Origin: Ditylenchus dipsaci
Taxonomy: Eukaryota > Nematoda > Chromadorea > Rhabditida > Anguinidae
Assembly: GCA_004194705.1 (NCBI GenBank)
Contig: SADC01001362.1
Span: 1-64,000 of the forward strand
Reading direction: 5' to 3'
DNA: 64,000 bases
Positions 1 to 15,795 of this stretch are shown piece by piece (position 1 is the first letter of the stretch; each line of letters begins with the position of its first letter). A program made the position numbers and the translations under genes. The notes below the pieces were generated by a model. The model was not told the DNA's origin, did not search any database, and saw only the letters and a list, made by a program, of their open reading frames with translations.

Positions 1-417
1 GAGGTTTAACAATGTACTACTACTGCTGATTGCTGGTGATGGGGCGAAATATAGCAGGGTTTTTGCTTGGACTGCTGCTCTCCTAATCCTGTTTACATCA
101 GTCACTACTGCTTTTATCTCTCCTTCTTCTATGTTAATTTGATCAGGGAGGGAGGCGAAAGAAAGGTCACATGTGTGGTGGCTGTTCCTGCAGCTGAACT
201 CCTTGATCAAGCTTTTTCTGTTTTTTTTAATATTGAGAAAGACGGTCAAGCCTCGATTACAATATTCCCTTAATAAGCGGCCTCCTCTGAATTAAAAAAA
301 ACGTGTTCGTAGTATAGTGTTTCGCCGCTCGAAGACTTCTCTCAAGCGAATTACTAATTATTTTGTAACTTATTTCACTGGCTAAAATAGGTGTAATGTC
401 TGATAAAAAGGGGTATA
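1..417. other. No gene recognised
   Basis: AT-rich non-coding sequence with a short open frame at 67-273 that shows no family resemblance or codon pattern. Nothing else is supported here. Confidence 0.5.
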
Positions 418-771
418 GACGTTTCTCGAAAATGAAACTTTTTTCATTTTCGAGAAACGTTTCTCGAATTTGAACTCAAAAGAGTAAAATATCTCTAGGT
501 ATACCTTATTTTAGACATATCAAGGTATTTGGCTGAATGTGATGGCCAAAGTCCAGCATATTCCACATTCGGGGTTAGGGGTTAACACATGTATGACGCT
601 TATCCCTTGCAATGTGGAGTGTGCTGGTCTTTGCCGCGAAGCGCAAATACCCTTGGTATGTCTAATAAGTATCTTACAGGTACTATATACCTAGAGATAT
701 TTTACTCTTTTGGAGTTTCAAATTCGAGAAACGTTTCTCGAAAATGAAAAAAGATTATTTTCGAGAACGTC
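418..771. mobile_element. Fold-back MITE, about 350 bp
   Basis: The ends are inverted copies of GACGTTTCTCGAAAATG, and the arms continue inward through the AGTAAAATATCTCTAGGTAT block (about 484-504) and its complement (about 690-710). The left flank ends in TATA and the right flank begins TATG, so a TA target site is possible. No coding capacity is seen. It is a non-autonomous palindromic element; its parent transposon is not in the window. Confidence 0.7.
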
Positions 772-2574
772 TATGCACCAAAAAAGGAGTCAAAATCACA
801 GGCCAAGCTAGGAGGGGCCAGCTGATATAGATCCCTTCATTTAGCGGCTCCTATTTGTTGGGAATAAAAGAGCGGTATCTTCGACAAAATAACCCTCGAT
901 TTCTTTGTCACTAACATTATGTCACTAGCATACGCTAGACATTAAATACTCGACTGATTTGAATAAGTCAGTTTTTCGCTGACACGTGACACCAGTCAGG
1001 TCCGGCAGTTTATTGATCACGAAAAAAGTTCGACTTTAAAATACATGTTCATCTTGTGACTCTCTTGCTGAACATGATTTGCTGCAGAGCGGGTGAGTCT
1101 GTCTTGGTTTCTTTGTCTTTTACTTCTTTCCCAATCGGCCTTGAATCAGCAGCATTTGAACTGTGGCGCGGAGCGGCTCTTGGTGGATGATTGTTTCGCT
1201 TTTCTCTTCTTTTTCTTCTTTGTCCTCTTTGTCCTTCTTTTGCGCCATAATGGTGGAGAAAGTGGTGGTGATGGAATAGTAGTAGTTTCGAGGGGGTTTT
1301 CACCTTGTTGTCTTACCTGCCCGCCTAATGATTCCGCCTGGATAGTGTGAGTTGCGATTCACTGCAGTTGCGCACCTTTGCCAGCAGCATTAGTGAGATG
1401 TGGGTCTGAATCCATCTGCTTTTTGATAAACCACAACTCCACCGGAAATTCGATTAACAACTTAGGAATGGCTGGAATTGTAGAGATTTTTGAGTGGAGG
1501 TGCGAGAGTAATCGACTTTCTTGATAAAGTGTTGGCTAGAGGCGAGGAAGAGAAAAATTAAAAGGTTGTAGGAAGGATGAGAATGATAATAAAATTATTG
1601 ATATGTTTGTTCTTCGGCTTTGATTTTTGAAAATGCACACTGAAGCCAAGAACAAAGCACTGGCACTAGTCCACTACCATTTTTTACAAAGTCATATGCC
1701 TCTGTTGCAGCATGTTTATTTCAAACTTGTGACTGATTTCAAGTGCTCTATCAGGAACTTTTCAACAATTCAGAAAGAAAACAAGATTTTTTTCATTAAT
1801 TTGAAAAAAAGAAGGATTCTTCGAAAATGATTTAAATAACACTAATGACAAGTCGACTAAACTAGCATTTCTAAAATCTTACTTGTTAGAAATAATTAAA
1901 AAAATTGATATATTTAAATGGCTGCCACATTTTTAATTTCTGAGAAGATAAATTCTGTGAAAATTATGATAAATTGGCTTTCTACTTTAAGAATTTAATA
2001 TGAACTTTCAGGACATTTCTCCGACAGTATTACGCTTTTTGGTGCGATTTTCAACTTTGTTGGCACTGCCACTAAGATAAACTGCTAAGTCCAGTCTACT
2101 AGCTGTATTAGTATTCTTACTCTTCCTATTTGCCCTTTATGTCTTGTGCCTTTGATGAGTTTTGTCAGAGTTCTGTTGCAACAACAAACTTCATCCCTCT
2201 GCTCCTTCTCCAGCTACCAAAATTCCACCATTCGCAAAAGCAGCTCGGTGGTGCTTCCAACAACTCATTCGGACTGCTACTACCTAACTACTTCCAACTG
2301 TGTGGACAGACAGATAGGTTGGAGTTAATTGTTTAAATTAGTAAAACAATAATTTTTTGTCATTCAGATTCCGATTCTAGTCAACACGAAGACAGAAAGT
2401 CCAAACTCAGGCTGGACAACCTTTCAGAGTGCAAATACAATCCTATGGTTGTTCAGGTTGGCAATTTAAATAAAAACAATAAGATATACAGGGTGCAACA
2501 AGAAATTCCCCATTTTGAAATGTCGTAATTTTTCTAGGTCGTTTTTCAAATTCTGCTTTCACAGACAATTTTTC
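772..2574. other. No gene recognised
   Basis: About 1.8 kb with several short open frames on both strands (1093-1350, 1627-1830, 2130-2336). None shows a domain, convincing splice sites or a family match. It could hold upstream exons or UTR of the TEAD gene that starts further right, but I could not connect any. Confidence 0.4.
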
Positions 2575-2735
2575 GCTGACAATATTTGTAAAGTGTACAA
2601 TGTCAAAAAACCGATTTTCGCTTGGTCCACTCGTTGGTTCGGTCCTGGTATGTGGGCCCTGGATGGCCAAAGCCCACACAGAGGGGACCAAGCGAAAATC
2701 GCGTTTTGACATTTACATTTACAAATATTGTCAGC
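2575..2735. mobile_element. Small fold-back element
   Basis: Inverted repeat with ends GCTGACAATATTTGTAAA and its complement, and inner arms containing GATTTTCGCTTGGTCC and GGACCAAGCGAAAATC. One arm of the same family reappears at 29330-29399, where an LTR retrotransposon has inserted. Confidence 0.65.
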
Positions 2736-3388
2736 TTCATCTGAAGCAACAATCTCTAAAACAGGAGCTGATCAGGAAATTTAAAACTGGCAAATAGAAA
2801 TACATTCGACTCTCGATATTACAGGGGAACCAAGTAATTTCCAGCATTTCAAGGTCATTTTTACGTAATGCTGGGAATTTTTCAGCGACCCTTTAATAGC
2901 ACTGCTCAAGTTCGTTCCGCTTAGAGTCCGACACTTTTCACCCAATTTTTAAAAATATTTTGCTACTTAGAGTTATTTAGAGATCCCTAATCTTTGATTA
3001 AAGATTCTGACCCTCTTCATCGTCTCACATTTCTCTTTTCTCACAGTTATAGCTTTTCGTTAATATGTAAAAGGACCAAAATATGGATTTTATCCCAGTA
3101 AATTGAACTGTATTACTCTAATAAGCACATGCGCGCTTATAAGAGAAATAATATTGACAATGTTGAGTTTTTCCCCGCTGATCAGTAAACGCTTTATTAT
3201 GTATACCTATGGAACAAACCTTATAAGATATAAATCATCACAATTGAAGTTTTATTAATTTAAGTTGCAGAGCACTTCTCACAACAATCCACTCCAAGGA
3301 CACACCAAGTCAACAACTCCTCCTCTATGAGGTAGCTCTTAATTTTGATATCTTTCGCCGTTTTTTTATTTCAACCTTATACTTTTAG

Positions 3389-6489
<3,101 letters not shown>

Positions 6490-9147
6490 AAGTGACTCCA
6501 ACATGACCTTTGACAACTTTAGTAAACAAAATAATTCATCAATATTTTATTAAATAAGTTAAGTTGAAATATTAATGATCTTAGAACAAAAATCCTCTTA
6601 AAAAAAGTGGATAAGTACACTTACTTCTGTACATTAAGAATGGGGTGTATGTAAAACTTAAGTTATTATTGAGCAAAAAGTAATTAAATTATAAATGAAT
6701 AAAATTATATAGTTATTTTGATGAGAAATTGAGAAACAGCAATACATAATGCTACAATTATGTGAAACGACAACCTAGTAACTAATACATTTTCACACTA
6801 AATAATAACAGAAGTAAAGTACTTTTCCAGTTTAAATGAGTATGATTACGCCAATAAGTCAAATCTCGAATGTTTAAACTTTCTGAGCACTACTTTTTTT
6901 TGAAAAACAAATTAAATTTGAGTTTGCCAAATATGATCGAAATGAAAATCAAATTTAAATGTAATTTTCTTTATAAGAAAAAGTGGTGCCCGGAATTGGA
7001 ATAATCGAATTGAATTCTTGTCGTGGCATACCCCTTTTTACTGCTGTTTATACTCTTTTCTCTACTCATAACTTTTTTGTGCTATTGAATCGTCAATTAT
7101 GATTATTGTAATTAACTGCTACTCTATTTGCGACAAGTGTGTCTTTTGAAAGGTGTTTAAGAACCAATAATTTTGTCATTTGTATTTCGACCATGCATTT
7201 AGTTTTTTAAACTGTCTACTACTACCACATATACAGGGATGATCATTTGTCTATTTGCCGTTTAGCTATTTCATAATTGTTGTCTTGTCACTTCTCTCTA
7301 TTCATTGTAACAGTAATTGTGTTTGTTGGTTTGCCTTTAGCCCATTTCTTCTCCTCCATCACATATGTGAATGCGTTAAACCGTCGTTCTACTCCCTGAA
7401 TATAACTTTTCCATGTCTTAATTATTGCGTCTCAGTTGTTGTGTGAATCGACTACTGACTAATAAAAAAATCAGTTTACAAAAGCATTTTAAACAAAAAT
7501 TATGTTTCTGTAAGAATAAATTGACATGAGACTTCAATAAAACGACATGTCGTTTATTTTTCAAATCCCATTTTCTTCAAAAAGAAGAAAAACACTATTT
7601 TCACTTCAAATCGACTCTTGCATCGATTCAGTTTTGAACGCTCTCGCACATGTGTTCTAAGTAAAGCTGGAAATAAGAGCAAGAAGAGAAGATACTTGAG
7701 GCCAAGGCACAGGCTGTCATCGAAAAAATGAAAGAGCCAGAAATTTTTAAAGTTCATGAGCACTGCTGAACACATTTGTTTTTGATTTTTTTAAACTTAT
7801 TGTTAACTTTTCTTATTGACTTAATTTATCCGGTAGATACTTCTTGCTGTAATTCACTACCCACCATCGGCCATTAGGACACAGAAATGATACAGTTTGT
7901 ACTTCATACGGCGACTTGATACACTGCGACTCATACATTTTATTGAACTCTTGTCTTTCATCCTAACTAAAAATCTCAATCTAGCTTAAATGAACTAAAT
8001 TACAGTCGGGCAACACGCCTGTCCTTACACAATCTTGGCTTACCCCAAGCTAAGTTTGCTTAAAAAGGTAGTTTGGTTTTAAATTTGCACATGAGATAAA
8101 TAAGATGACTGATTGCATGACAGGTAAGTTTGCGATAAGTGGGATAAAATGAGTGTGTGCCGAAAAAACAACACTGGGACAAAAAGCAGCAAAATATGCG
8201 CGAATTACCGAAAAATACCACACGAGATTGATAAAAGATACCACATATTCTAATAAGGACCCATGGGCTTTTTTTAACCCTTTTTGGAGGTGGCCTTATT
8301 AGAAGTTGGGGCTTATTAGAATAGCTATAAGCCTATTAGGCCTTATTTGATGTGGCCTTACTTTTTTACACAATCAGCATCAGACCTATCAGGAGGTGGA
8401 CCTTATTAGAATATATACGTAAGTCTTCAATAAAAATCTATTAAGTCACAAGTTTTTCAAGTTTCGGTATACCACCAATGACACGAGGTGCCAACAACAA
8501 AAATAGGTGTATTTGAATTAATTGGAGAATTCAAGAAAAAAAAAATGAGAAACTCGACGGCAATTATCGCATAACTCGTAGTATTTCTAACGCATCTTGC
8601 TCCTACCGACTAAAAAATCGTTTCGTTTACTGCAGAATGCAATTGGAAAAAGTTTTTGTGAACCAGCAGGAAAACGGTTTATTGTAAGAATCTTTATTAT
8701 AACTCAATGGCATCTGATTTTCTTCGCGGCTTTACGATTTCATATGCTGTATTCTTATGTAATTTAATATACAAACAAAATAAATTATAAATAATATAAT
8801 ATAAGGAATATAGAAACTTCAGTAAGAAATGCTCTGTAAAATTCTTAAATTCTCTTTAATCTGCAATCGATGTGCAACCCACTTCTTCCTATGGAAAAAT
8901 GACTGGTTTTCGGGTCGCTCAGGTCAAATTGTTTCGGAAATCCAATCAAAATTTTGATGAACGGAGATCAATTTTAGGCCAATTTCAGAAACAATAGAGG
9001 GAAATTTCGACAAATTTAAATTTTGTTTTAATAATTTTATAATTCTTAATTCTATATATATTACTCTAGTTGTGCCTTTGGAGTAAACTTAAGAAATTAG
9101 ATTTTTCGGTAAAAATTTTAGTTCTGCCAAATGGTAAATACAAGTAC
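6490..9147. other. Intergenic, no gene recognised
   Basis: AT-rich stretch. A degraded MITE end (ATCGAGTCTCAATATACCGAC) lies at 6323-6350 just before it. Diffuse repeats of CTAATAAGG/CCTTATTAG occur at 8249-8410. Open frames at 7255-7446, 7554-7775 and 8050-8244 have no recognisable family or supporting splice context. Confidence 0.4.
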
Positions 9148-9779
9148 GTCGACACTCGTTAACCGTCTCTCCAAAAATTCGTTCCGCTTAGGGTCCGACA
9201 CTTTTTAAGTCTATTTTTGAAGTCTTTCGCCAAATTTGACTCGTCAGCCTAGTATGAAATGTCGCAGAGATTCTGATTTTGCCTATCGTTTTTGAGAAGC
9301 ACGATAGTTTCGCCATTTAGACCCTCAACGCTCGTTATAACCAGTGTTCGTGCTTTCAGAAATGGTCGTACTCGATCAACTTTGATCCCATTTTGGAGAC
9401 CAATAGAGGGAAATTTGATAATTTTTAAAATAATTTTCAAAAAACTTTTGTGCTACGAGTGCGAAGAAATTTAGAGGTACGAGTACGACGTACGAGCTTA
9501 AAATTTCGTGTACGAGTACGACGGCTAGAATTTAGCAGTACAAAGTACGAGTACGACCATTTTCTGAAAGCACGAACACTGGTTATAACGAGCGTTGCGG
9601 TCTAAATGGCAAAACTATCGTGATTTTCAAAAATGATCGGCAAAATCGGAATCTGCGCTATATTTTAGACTAGGCTGACGAATCACATTTGGCAAAACAC
9701 TTCAAAAATGAAAGTAGAAAAAGTGTGGGAACTAAGTGGGAACGAACTTTTGGGTGACGGTTATCTAGAGTCGACTGTA
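9148..9779. mobile_element. Palindromic MITE with a second palindrome nested at its centre
   Basis: The outer ends are GTCGACACTCGTTAACCGTC and GACGGTTATCTAGAGTCGAC. The arms share TTCGTTCC, a TCCGACACTTT-like block, the CGTCAGCCTAGT block and an ACGATAGTTT block. At the centre (about 9341-9582) lies a second inverted repeat, CCAGTGTTCGTGCTTTCAGAA to its complement, which contains several TACGAGTACGA repeats. The outer element belongs to the CTCGATATAA family; the inner one is unrelated. Confidence 0.75.
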
Positions 9780-10299
9780 CTCAATTTTTCAAATCTAATA
9801 TTTATATCTTATTTAGTGCTGATATAGTGCTAATTTGTCTTTTAGACGTTTACGTACTTGGCCCTAGCCAAAAATCATAACAGAATGGCTTTCGAATTTC
9901 TTCTAGAAAAGCATCAGTATTTTTAGCCCAATAGGTTAGGAACAACCAGTTAGGATAAGAATCTATAGAATCGACTAGGGTGCCTGTTTCAGAATTTGGT
10001 GATTTTTAACATTTTAAGATACTGGGTATTTTTTATAACATAAATACTGAAACGAACAAAAGGTTTACAACTACTGAGATTTTATATACGTTTTGCCACA
10101 ACACTTGTTAAATAATTTAAATATTTTTTTACTTTGTTTCTTTACTTTTTGTCGAAAAATCAGTGCTGTCAAAATCAAGCTAAACTGAAGTTTCTTTAAT
10201 TTAGATAAGCAAAAAGATGAAAAACCAAAAATTTCAGATATAAGAATCCGGTTAGTTTACGAGTGTTTTTTTAACCAGCTAAGTTACTTAGGATTTTAG
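9780..10299. other. Upstream region of the importin-alpha gene
   Basis: No gene is recognised. It may contain the importin-alpha first exon: an ATG at about 10218 opens a short frame followed by possible donors, but I could not connect it in frame. Confidence 0.35.
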
Positions 10300-13200
10300 T
10301 CACAACAAGGAAACATTGCGGCAAAGAAGGTTTGATGAAAGCGTATGCTTGAGAAAACAAAGGCGAGAAGATGAGTTAAGGAGGTTACGAGAAATAATAT
10401 GGTGGTTGGATGCAATCGGAAAAACAGAAGGTTGTGCCACATTTTATAATAAAAGTACAAACCTCTAATATTAGGTCTGAAAATATAGTGTTATAGTTAT
10501 AGTTCTAATTAAAATAAGTGATGTGCATTTTCATCGTGATTTTCACATTTTAGGATTGTTTGGAGAAGTAAAAACTAACTAAAAAACAAGGCAATCATGT
10601 TAAAAAGATATCTCAAACATTTTATTGGAATTTGTAACAGTCACTAAGCTTTTCAACTTTTAGGAATTACCCGAACAGTCATTAATTTTGACCAAGATAT
10701 TATTGGCATCTTGATTTGATGATAATTCACGGAAATTGGAGCATTGAAGCACTATCATCTTTACATCAAATCAGGTGAAAATTGTTTTAATCTTAGTTTG
10801 AAAACATGTTTAGAAAAAATAATTTTAGCTGAGAAAACGGATAGTACAATAGATGATATAATTGCTGGGTATAGTGCCATTGTTCGTTGATGCCTTCATG
10901 ATGCTGAAGACTCTTCCGACTTAGAATCTATAGCTTGGCTGTGCTTGCAATATTGCTGGCAAATGGAAGAAAAATTTGAAGAAATATTTGATGCTGATAT
11001 ACTGTCTCGTCTCTTCAGACTCTTCACGTTAGTTGTAATTTTACAAATGTGCCAATACAGTTTACCCTTGATACAGTTTACCCTTTGCTATCATTTAAAG
11101 CCATTACTATCTAACTACTCATAGAAAAATCCAGAAAGTTGGGCACAAAAGTCCGGACTTTTTTCACCCTAAAAGTCTTTTAGCTTCAAGACCAGTAAAA
11201 TTGAAAATTGCCCATCCAAAATAGTGTAAAAAAACATACACTTTTAGAACTTCATGTTCAAGTGCTTTAACTAATGTTCTCTACATCCTTGCCTGTGCAA
11301 TCAACTCTTCTAATGAAATTCGTGATATCTGCCTCAGCCATGGCATTGTAAATGAACATTGATGTGTATTCAAGGTAAATTTATTTTAAGGGGGGGGGGG
11401 GTGAAAGCGGTTAAGAAAATAGTCTCGAAGAAGAATTATCCCAAGTTTGTGTTTTTTGAATGTGGTTTTAGAGCATAGTTTGTCCACAACTCGGTGTGGC
11501 GATCACAGACAAACTTGTGCAGAATTCAAAGATGGATTACAAAAATCAATATCAGAATTTCTAAATATTTTATGAAAATCAACATGGAAAAGGAAAAAAC
11601 CCATCGAAAAAAAGTTGATTCGTCTACTTTTGCATTTCGATTTTAGGAATTTCTTGAAGGAATTTAGAAACTCTATATGATGATGCTTATCTAACTTTTG
11701 ATTTTGCACAAGTTGTCTGAGATCGCAACACGAGTTGTCGACAAAATATGACTCTAAAACCACATTTTAAAAACAAAAAAAAAACTAGGATTAATCCTTA
11801 CGTTCGAGACTATCTTCTTAACAGCTTCGACCCTCCGCTTTAAAGCAATTTCCTTTTTTTAATTACTAAACTTTAGGCATTCTGAAATTGTCTTCAAACG
11901 GCTGCAATGACAGTGCTTAATAGTCTGTATGCTGGCCGATAGATGTTAGTGAAATTCCTGAAGTATGTAATTTTAGTAAAATATGAAATATTCCAAATGT
12001 TTCCTTCAGAATTACTTGAATGTTTTCACTCACATTTTGAGTGTACAACGAGACTTTGATGATAGACGCCTTACATGGCTTATACAATTTTTCTGAAATG
12101 TCTGAAGAACATGTGGAGCTAGTTGTTGCAAAATTCTTACCGACCATTTGTGCAGTTTGTTCAAGCAGTAATCAAAATTTGGTTTGTGCTGCCTTACAAG
12201 TGGTAAAAAATCGTTGCTGGCTATTTTTGATAAACTTTTTTTCAGATATCCAGCATTGTAGATTGTGGATGTGCATACACTCAATGTAATTAAAATAAAG
12301 CAAAAAATTTCCGAGCTTCTAAATCGAATTCGCATATTCTGTCAATCATATTTTGTCAAAGTAAATAGCTAACCGCAACGTTAAAATTTCGCCTTGGTCC
12401 CCATGTTATCTTTGAAAACTTTCAGTCAATTTTATTTCGTGCTCATTTTCGATTGAGAACTCGGAATTTGTTTTCTGTTTGGCTCGCGGTTGACGACACC
12501 AAGTCGACTATGCTCAACAAGATAGAATTAACAAAACATGAAAATTGCATTGTTCAATTTGGGCTTTTCTTGTTGGAGAAAAAAAATTTAAACTTTAATT
12601 TTGTTCTTTTTTAAAAGGAATGATTAGAATAATTCAGATAACTAATTTAACTTTAGACTTGTACGAGCACAATGTAATTGATAAACTTTGGAACATGCTC
12701 AAGTAAATTTCCTATTTATACGCTAGCTGCATAATCTCAGTTGCAGCAAGCCATATGAAAACTCCTTGATGATTAAGGGTAGCAGCCTCCAACACTTTCT
12801 GACCATCCTGAAAACAGACCTAATGATTATTCTGTAGTAGTTGAGCGGATATGTTTCTAAATTTGGCAGGGTATTGCTGAATGGACAGTACTGTGCAAGA
12901 AGAGAGTTGATGTTTGCAAAAATTTTCATTTTTTAAAGCAATTGTTGAAGGACCATACTTGTTGATGCAAATGAAAATTTGGCAAATTCAAATGTGCGCG
13001 GGACAATTCTCTTTTGTCTCGGACTCTACTCTTTGGAGTTATTTCGAGCGACTCAGAACAGTACGTGAGAGACAAAAGAGAAGTGTCAAAAAAAGAAACA
13101 TTTGAATTTGTAAAATTCTCATTTGCATCAACAAGTATGGTCCTTTAAGGAGGGGTGGGGGGGCGAAAGCTGTTAAGGAGATAGTCTCGACACGAAAGAA

Positions 13201-15400
13201 TAAATCCTAATTTGTATATAAATTAAGGTGTCGGCCGGCCGAATTTCGGCTTTTCGGCAGGAAACGACATTTTCGGTTTTCGGCTTTCGGCTCGGCCTGG
13301 CAAAGAATTTCGTGTAGATAATTCTTATCCAACTTTTAATTCTGCACAAGTTTGTCTGACATCGCAAAACAGAGTTTTCGACAAAGCATGGGTCAAAAAC
13401 CACATTGAAAATACAAAAAACTTTGGATTATCCGTGTGGAGACTATCTCCTTAAGGACCATGATTTTTGCGCGCAGTGGCATGATCAAAATTCGAATTGG
13501 CTGGGACACTTCTCTTGCGTCTCTTCTGTATTTTTCGGAATCGACCAAATGACTCATTAGAGTATAACTTGAGACTAAAGAGAAGTGTTCCCCGCCAATT
13601 CAATTTTGATCATGCCACTGCGCGCAAAAAACATGGTCCTTCACACACCCCTTTAATATTTGAGGCAGTAATGGCACTGCATACTATTTTGTTGAATGTT
13701 CTGGTGAAACAGTGCAGTATATTATTGACTGGCAGGAAAGGGCAATAGGCTAATAGTTCTGCTTTGCGACATGCTGACTGTTATGGATTCAGAGACCGTG
13801 CTGGCCACACTGAATGCATAGACCAGATTCTGATGGTCGACAAATTCCACAAAGATAATGGTATGTAAAATATAACTTTTCTTGCTTGCAGCTAAGTTGC
13901 TAGGCTTGTTTATGCATTTAATAAAAATAAATTGTTCTTCTTTGTATTTTCACGGCATTGCTTTGTACCGTAGTCGTTTTAATAATTAGGAGCCCACAAA
14001 AGTGATTAAAAGACTAGCATGTCCGCCTAACATAATAGTTGAAAAATAAGCTAAAATAGTGTAGCATTTTAAAAATGCAAGATATAAAAGCCCCAAAGAG
14101 GTTCAAGGGTCTTAAAAACGTATTTATTTTCCGTATTTATTAAAAGACTCCTGCTACCCCTTAGGGCTTTTTATATATTAACTGTTTAATATACTGCACC
14201 ATTTTTAGAACATTGCTAACGGCTTCCGCGAACCGTGAAAACTAAAAATCTATTTTCATTCACCTTCAAAAATTAATGGCTCAAATAAAGTTGTACCGCC
14301 TAATGTGGGAATTGGGCCGCCTTTTTTGAATTTCAAATAAAAAATAAAAATTGGCCGCCTTTTTTTTAATTGGCCGCTTTTTTTCTTGTTAATTCATGTT
14401 TTTCAAATTTTAGCTTTAATTTGATGGTAATTTTGCTCTTAATGATAGCGGAAATGAAAGCCAGAATCTTGGCTACGTATTGGCATAAACAAATTGTGCA
14501 CTCATACGATAAAGTTAGAAAAACTAATCAAAAACACCTAGATGGCTATTTTGCCTCTACCTGCTAAATGGTTTTTTTTTGTAATTTGAATGTTTTTTTA
14601 ATTTTGTCTTTCATGAGTTGGTACTTTTTCTGTCTATGATAACAAAGATGAAAGCCCGGAACTTTTGGCTACTCACTGACTTAAAAAAGTGTCAACTTGT
14701 AAGGTAAAATTAGAAAATTTCATAAAAACCATTTAGCAGGTAAAGGCCGAAATAGCCATCTAGGTGTTTTTGTTTATATTTTCTAACTTTACCTTATGGG
14801 TGCGCAATTTTTTTTGTACCAATACGTAGTCAAGATTCTGGGCTTTCATTTCTGCTATCATTAAGAGCAAATCATCATCAAATTGAGGCTAAAATTTGAA
14901 AAACATGAATTAACAAGAAAAAGGCGGCCAAATTCTATTTTTTTATTTGAAATTCGAAAAAGGCGGCCAAATTCCCACATTAGGCTGTACATTTAACTTA
15001 TAGCCAAAGTTAATTAACAAAGACACTCCAATATTCGGAAATATAACTTGATTAAAAATGACTGTACTAAAAACAAGTAAAAGGCGGGATTTTAAAAAAG
15101 TTGCAATTTTTCTGATTCACGTACATGTATAATGTTTGTTCAGGTATTGACGTGATGCACTCTTTTTCTAGCAAGCAGTTAATGGAAGAGCAGGGTGGAT
15201 TAGACAAACTTGACTTTTTACTCGGTAGTCAGAACATGGAGGTTGTTCAAAAAATGAGATTGCATAAAAATATATTTATTATTTAGGTGTACATTTTGGC
15301 GCATGATATTATTGAAAACTACTTTGAAAGTGAAGATGATGCCTTTGATGAGCAGGACCAAGTTAGTGAAAAGCTGCAGACGGGTCAATTTTCGTTCTAA
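10300..15400 (+). CDS. Divergent importin-alpha (karyopherin alpha), multi-exon
   Basis: Nuclear import adaptor that binds nuclear localisation signals through Armadillo repeats and importin-beta through an N-terminal IBB domain. The IBB-like exon starts at 10300 (RRFDESVCLRKQRREDELRR). ARM-repeat exons follow: near 10835-11030 (ESIAWLCLQYCWQ), 11270-11355 (LTNVLYILACAINSSN), 11880-11940 (TAAMTVLNSLYAGR), 12015-12210, 12246-12285 (SIVDCGCAYTQ), 12655-12705 and 13665-13860 (CDMLTVMDSETVLATLNA, the family's LLTVMDAKIV region). The last two exons fit exactly: 15144-15241 (GGLDKLDFLLGSQNME) and 15287-15400 (ILAHDIIENYF, acidic tail, stop 15398-15400). They join 13860 in phase across a 1.28-kb intron holding a palindromic element. 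Several frame breaks occur, including an in-frame TGA in the 10.9-kb exon and shifts near 13740. The ARM core is strongly diverged, so this may be a germline-type paralogue or a decaying copy. The start codon was not located. Confidence 0.75.
11391..11840. mobile_element. Fold-back element with a terminal G run, inside importin-alpha
   Basis: It starts with a G run at 11391-11401 followed by GTGAAAGCGGTTAAGAAAATAGTCTCGA. The complementary end (TCGAGACTATCTTCTTAACAG) lies near 11803-11824. Inner arms share TGTGGTTTTAGAG/CTCTAAAACCACA. Related copies are at 13150-13470 and 55300-55770. Confidence 0.65.
12930..13155. mobile_element. Fold-back element inside importin-alpha
   Basis: Ends AAGGACCATACTTGTTGATG and its complement, with inner arms AATTCAAATG.../...CATTTGAATT and GAGACAAAAGAGAA. 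It is about 225 bp, non-coding, and lies between ARM-repeat exons. Confidence 0.65.
13150..13470. mobile_element. Fold-back element with G-run end, second copy of the 11.4-kb family
   Basis: Left end GGGGTGGGGGGGCGAAAGCTGTTAAGG then AGATAGTCTCGA; right end GGAGACTATCTCCTTAAGG. The inside has GCCGGCCGAATTTCGGCTTTTCGGC-type short palindromes and the TTCTGCACAAGTTTGTCTGA block also found at 11700 and 55700. Confidence 0.6.
13460..13655. mobile_element. Small fold-back element
   Basis: Arms GACCATGATTTTTGCGCGCAGTGGCATGATCAAAATT and their complement meet around AGAGAAGTGTTCCC/GGGACACTTCTCT. It abuts the previous element, so three palindromes stand in series at 12.93-13.66 kb. Confidence 0.65.
14300..14988. 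mobile_element. Long palindromic element in the importin-alpha intron
   Basis: Arms of about 290 bp start CCTAATGTGGGAATT and end AATTCCCACATTAGG, and carry GGCCGCCTTTTT/AAAAAGGCGGCC blocks and a GAATCTTGGCTACGTATTGG-like block. The open frame at 14370-14567 lies inside an arm and is not supported as a gene. Confidence 0.7.
14989..15086. repeat. 98-bp repeat, copy 1
   Basis: By eye identical to 16332-16429 (starts ACATTTAACTTATAGCC, ends AACAAGTAAAAGGCG). This copy abuts the palindromic element inside the importin-alpha intron; the other lies 1.3 kb downstream, outside the gene. Confidence 0.8.
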
Positions 15401-15795
15401 TGTATAATACAAAAGCTAAATGTATAAATTTGTTGTTCATACTTTTCACTAACTTGCTAGATGTTGGCAATAAAAAAAGTTTAATTTAAAAATGTTTACT
15501 TTCGCAAAAAAACTTGAAGAGCTGGTGTTGTTTGAAATGATCCACTTTCAAAACAGAAAATAAGGAGGGAGATATTAAGAAAGGAGGTAGTAGATATTTA
15601 CGGCCACTTGTTGACATTGATATCTACCACGGTTTTTATTTTTTAGCTAGCTTCAAGGTCATAAGGACCTTTAGAGGCATACCCGTCGACGATGGGAATA
15701 TTCGAAAGGTTAATTCAAAAAAGAATTATTTTGAAATTATTTTTGTTGAGTAGCTTACGCATAATGAGTAATCAAAAACACAACCATAGTTTAAC

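Noticed and set aside
1093..1350. 85-codon open frame with a Phe/Val-rich stretch
   Set aside because: The opposite strand is also open over the same bases and is Arg/Lys-rich; this reflects a pyrimidine-rich tract, not a gene.
14370..14567. 65-codon open frame starting MAAFFLVNSC
   Set aside because: It lies in one arm of a palindromic element and is mirrored in the other arm; no splice or family support.
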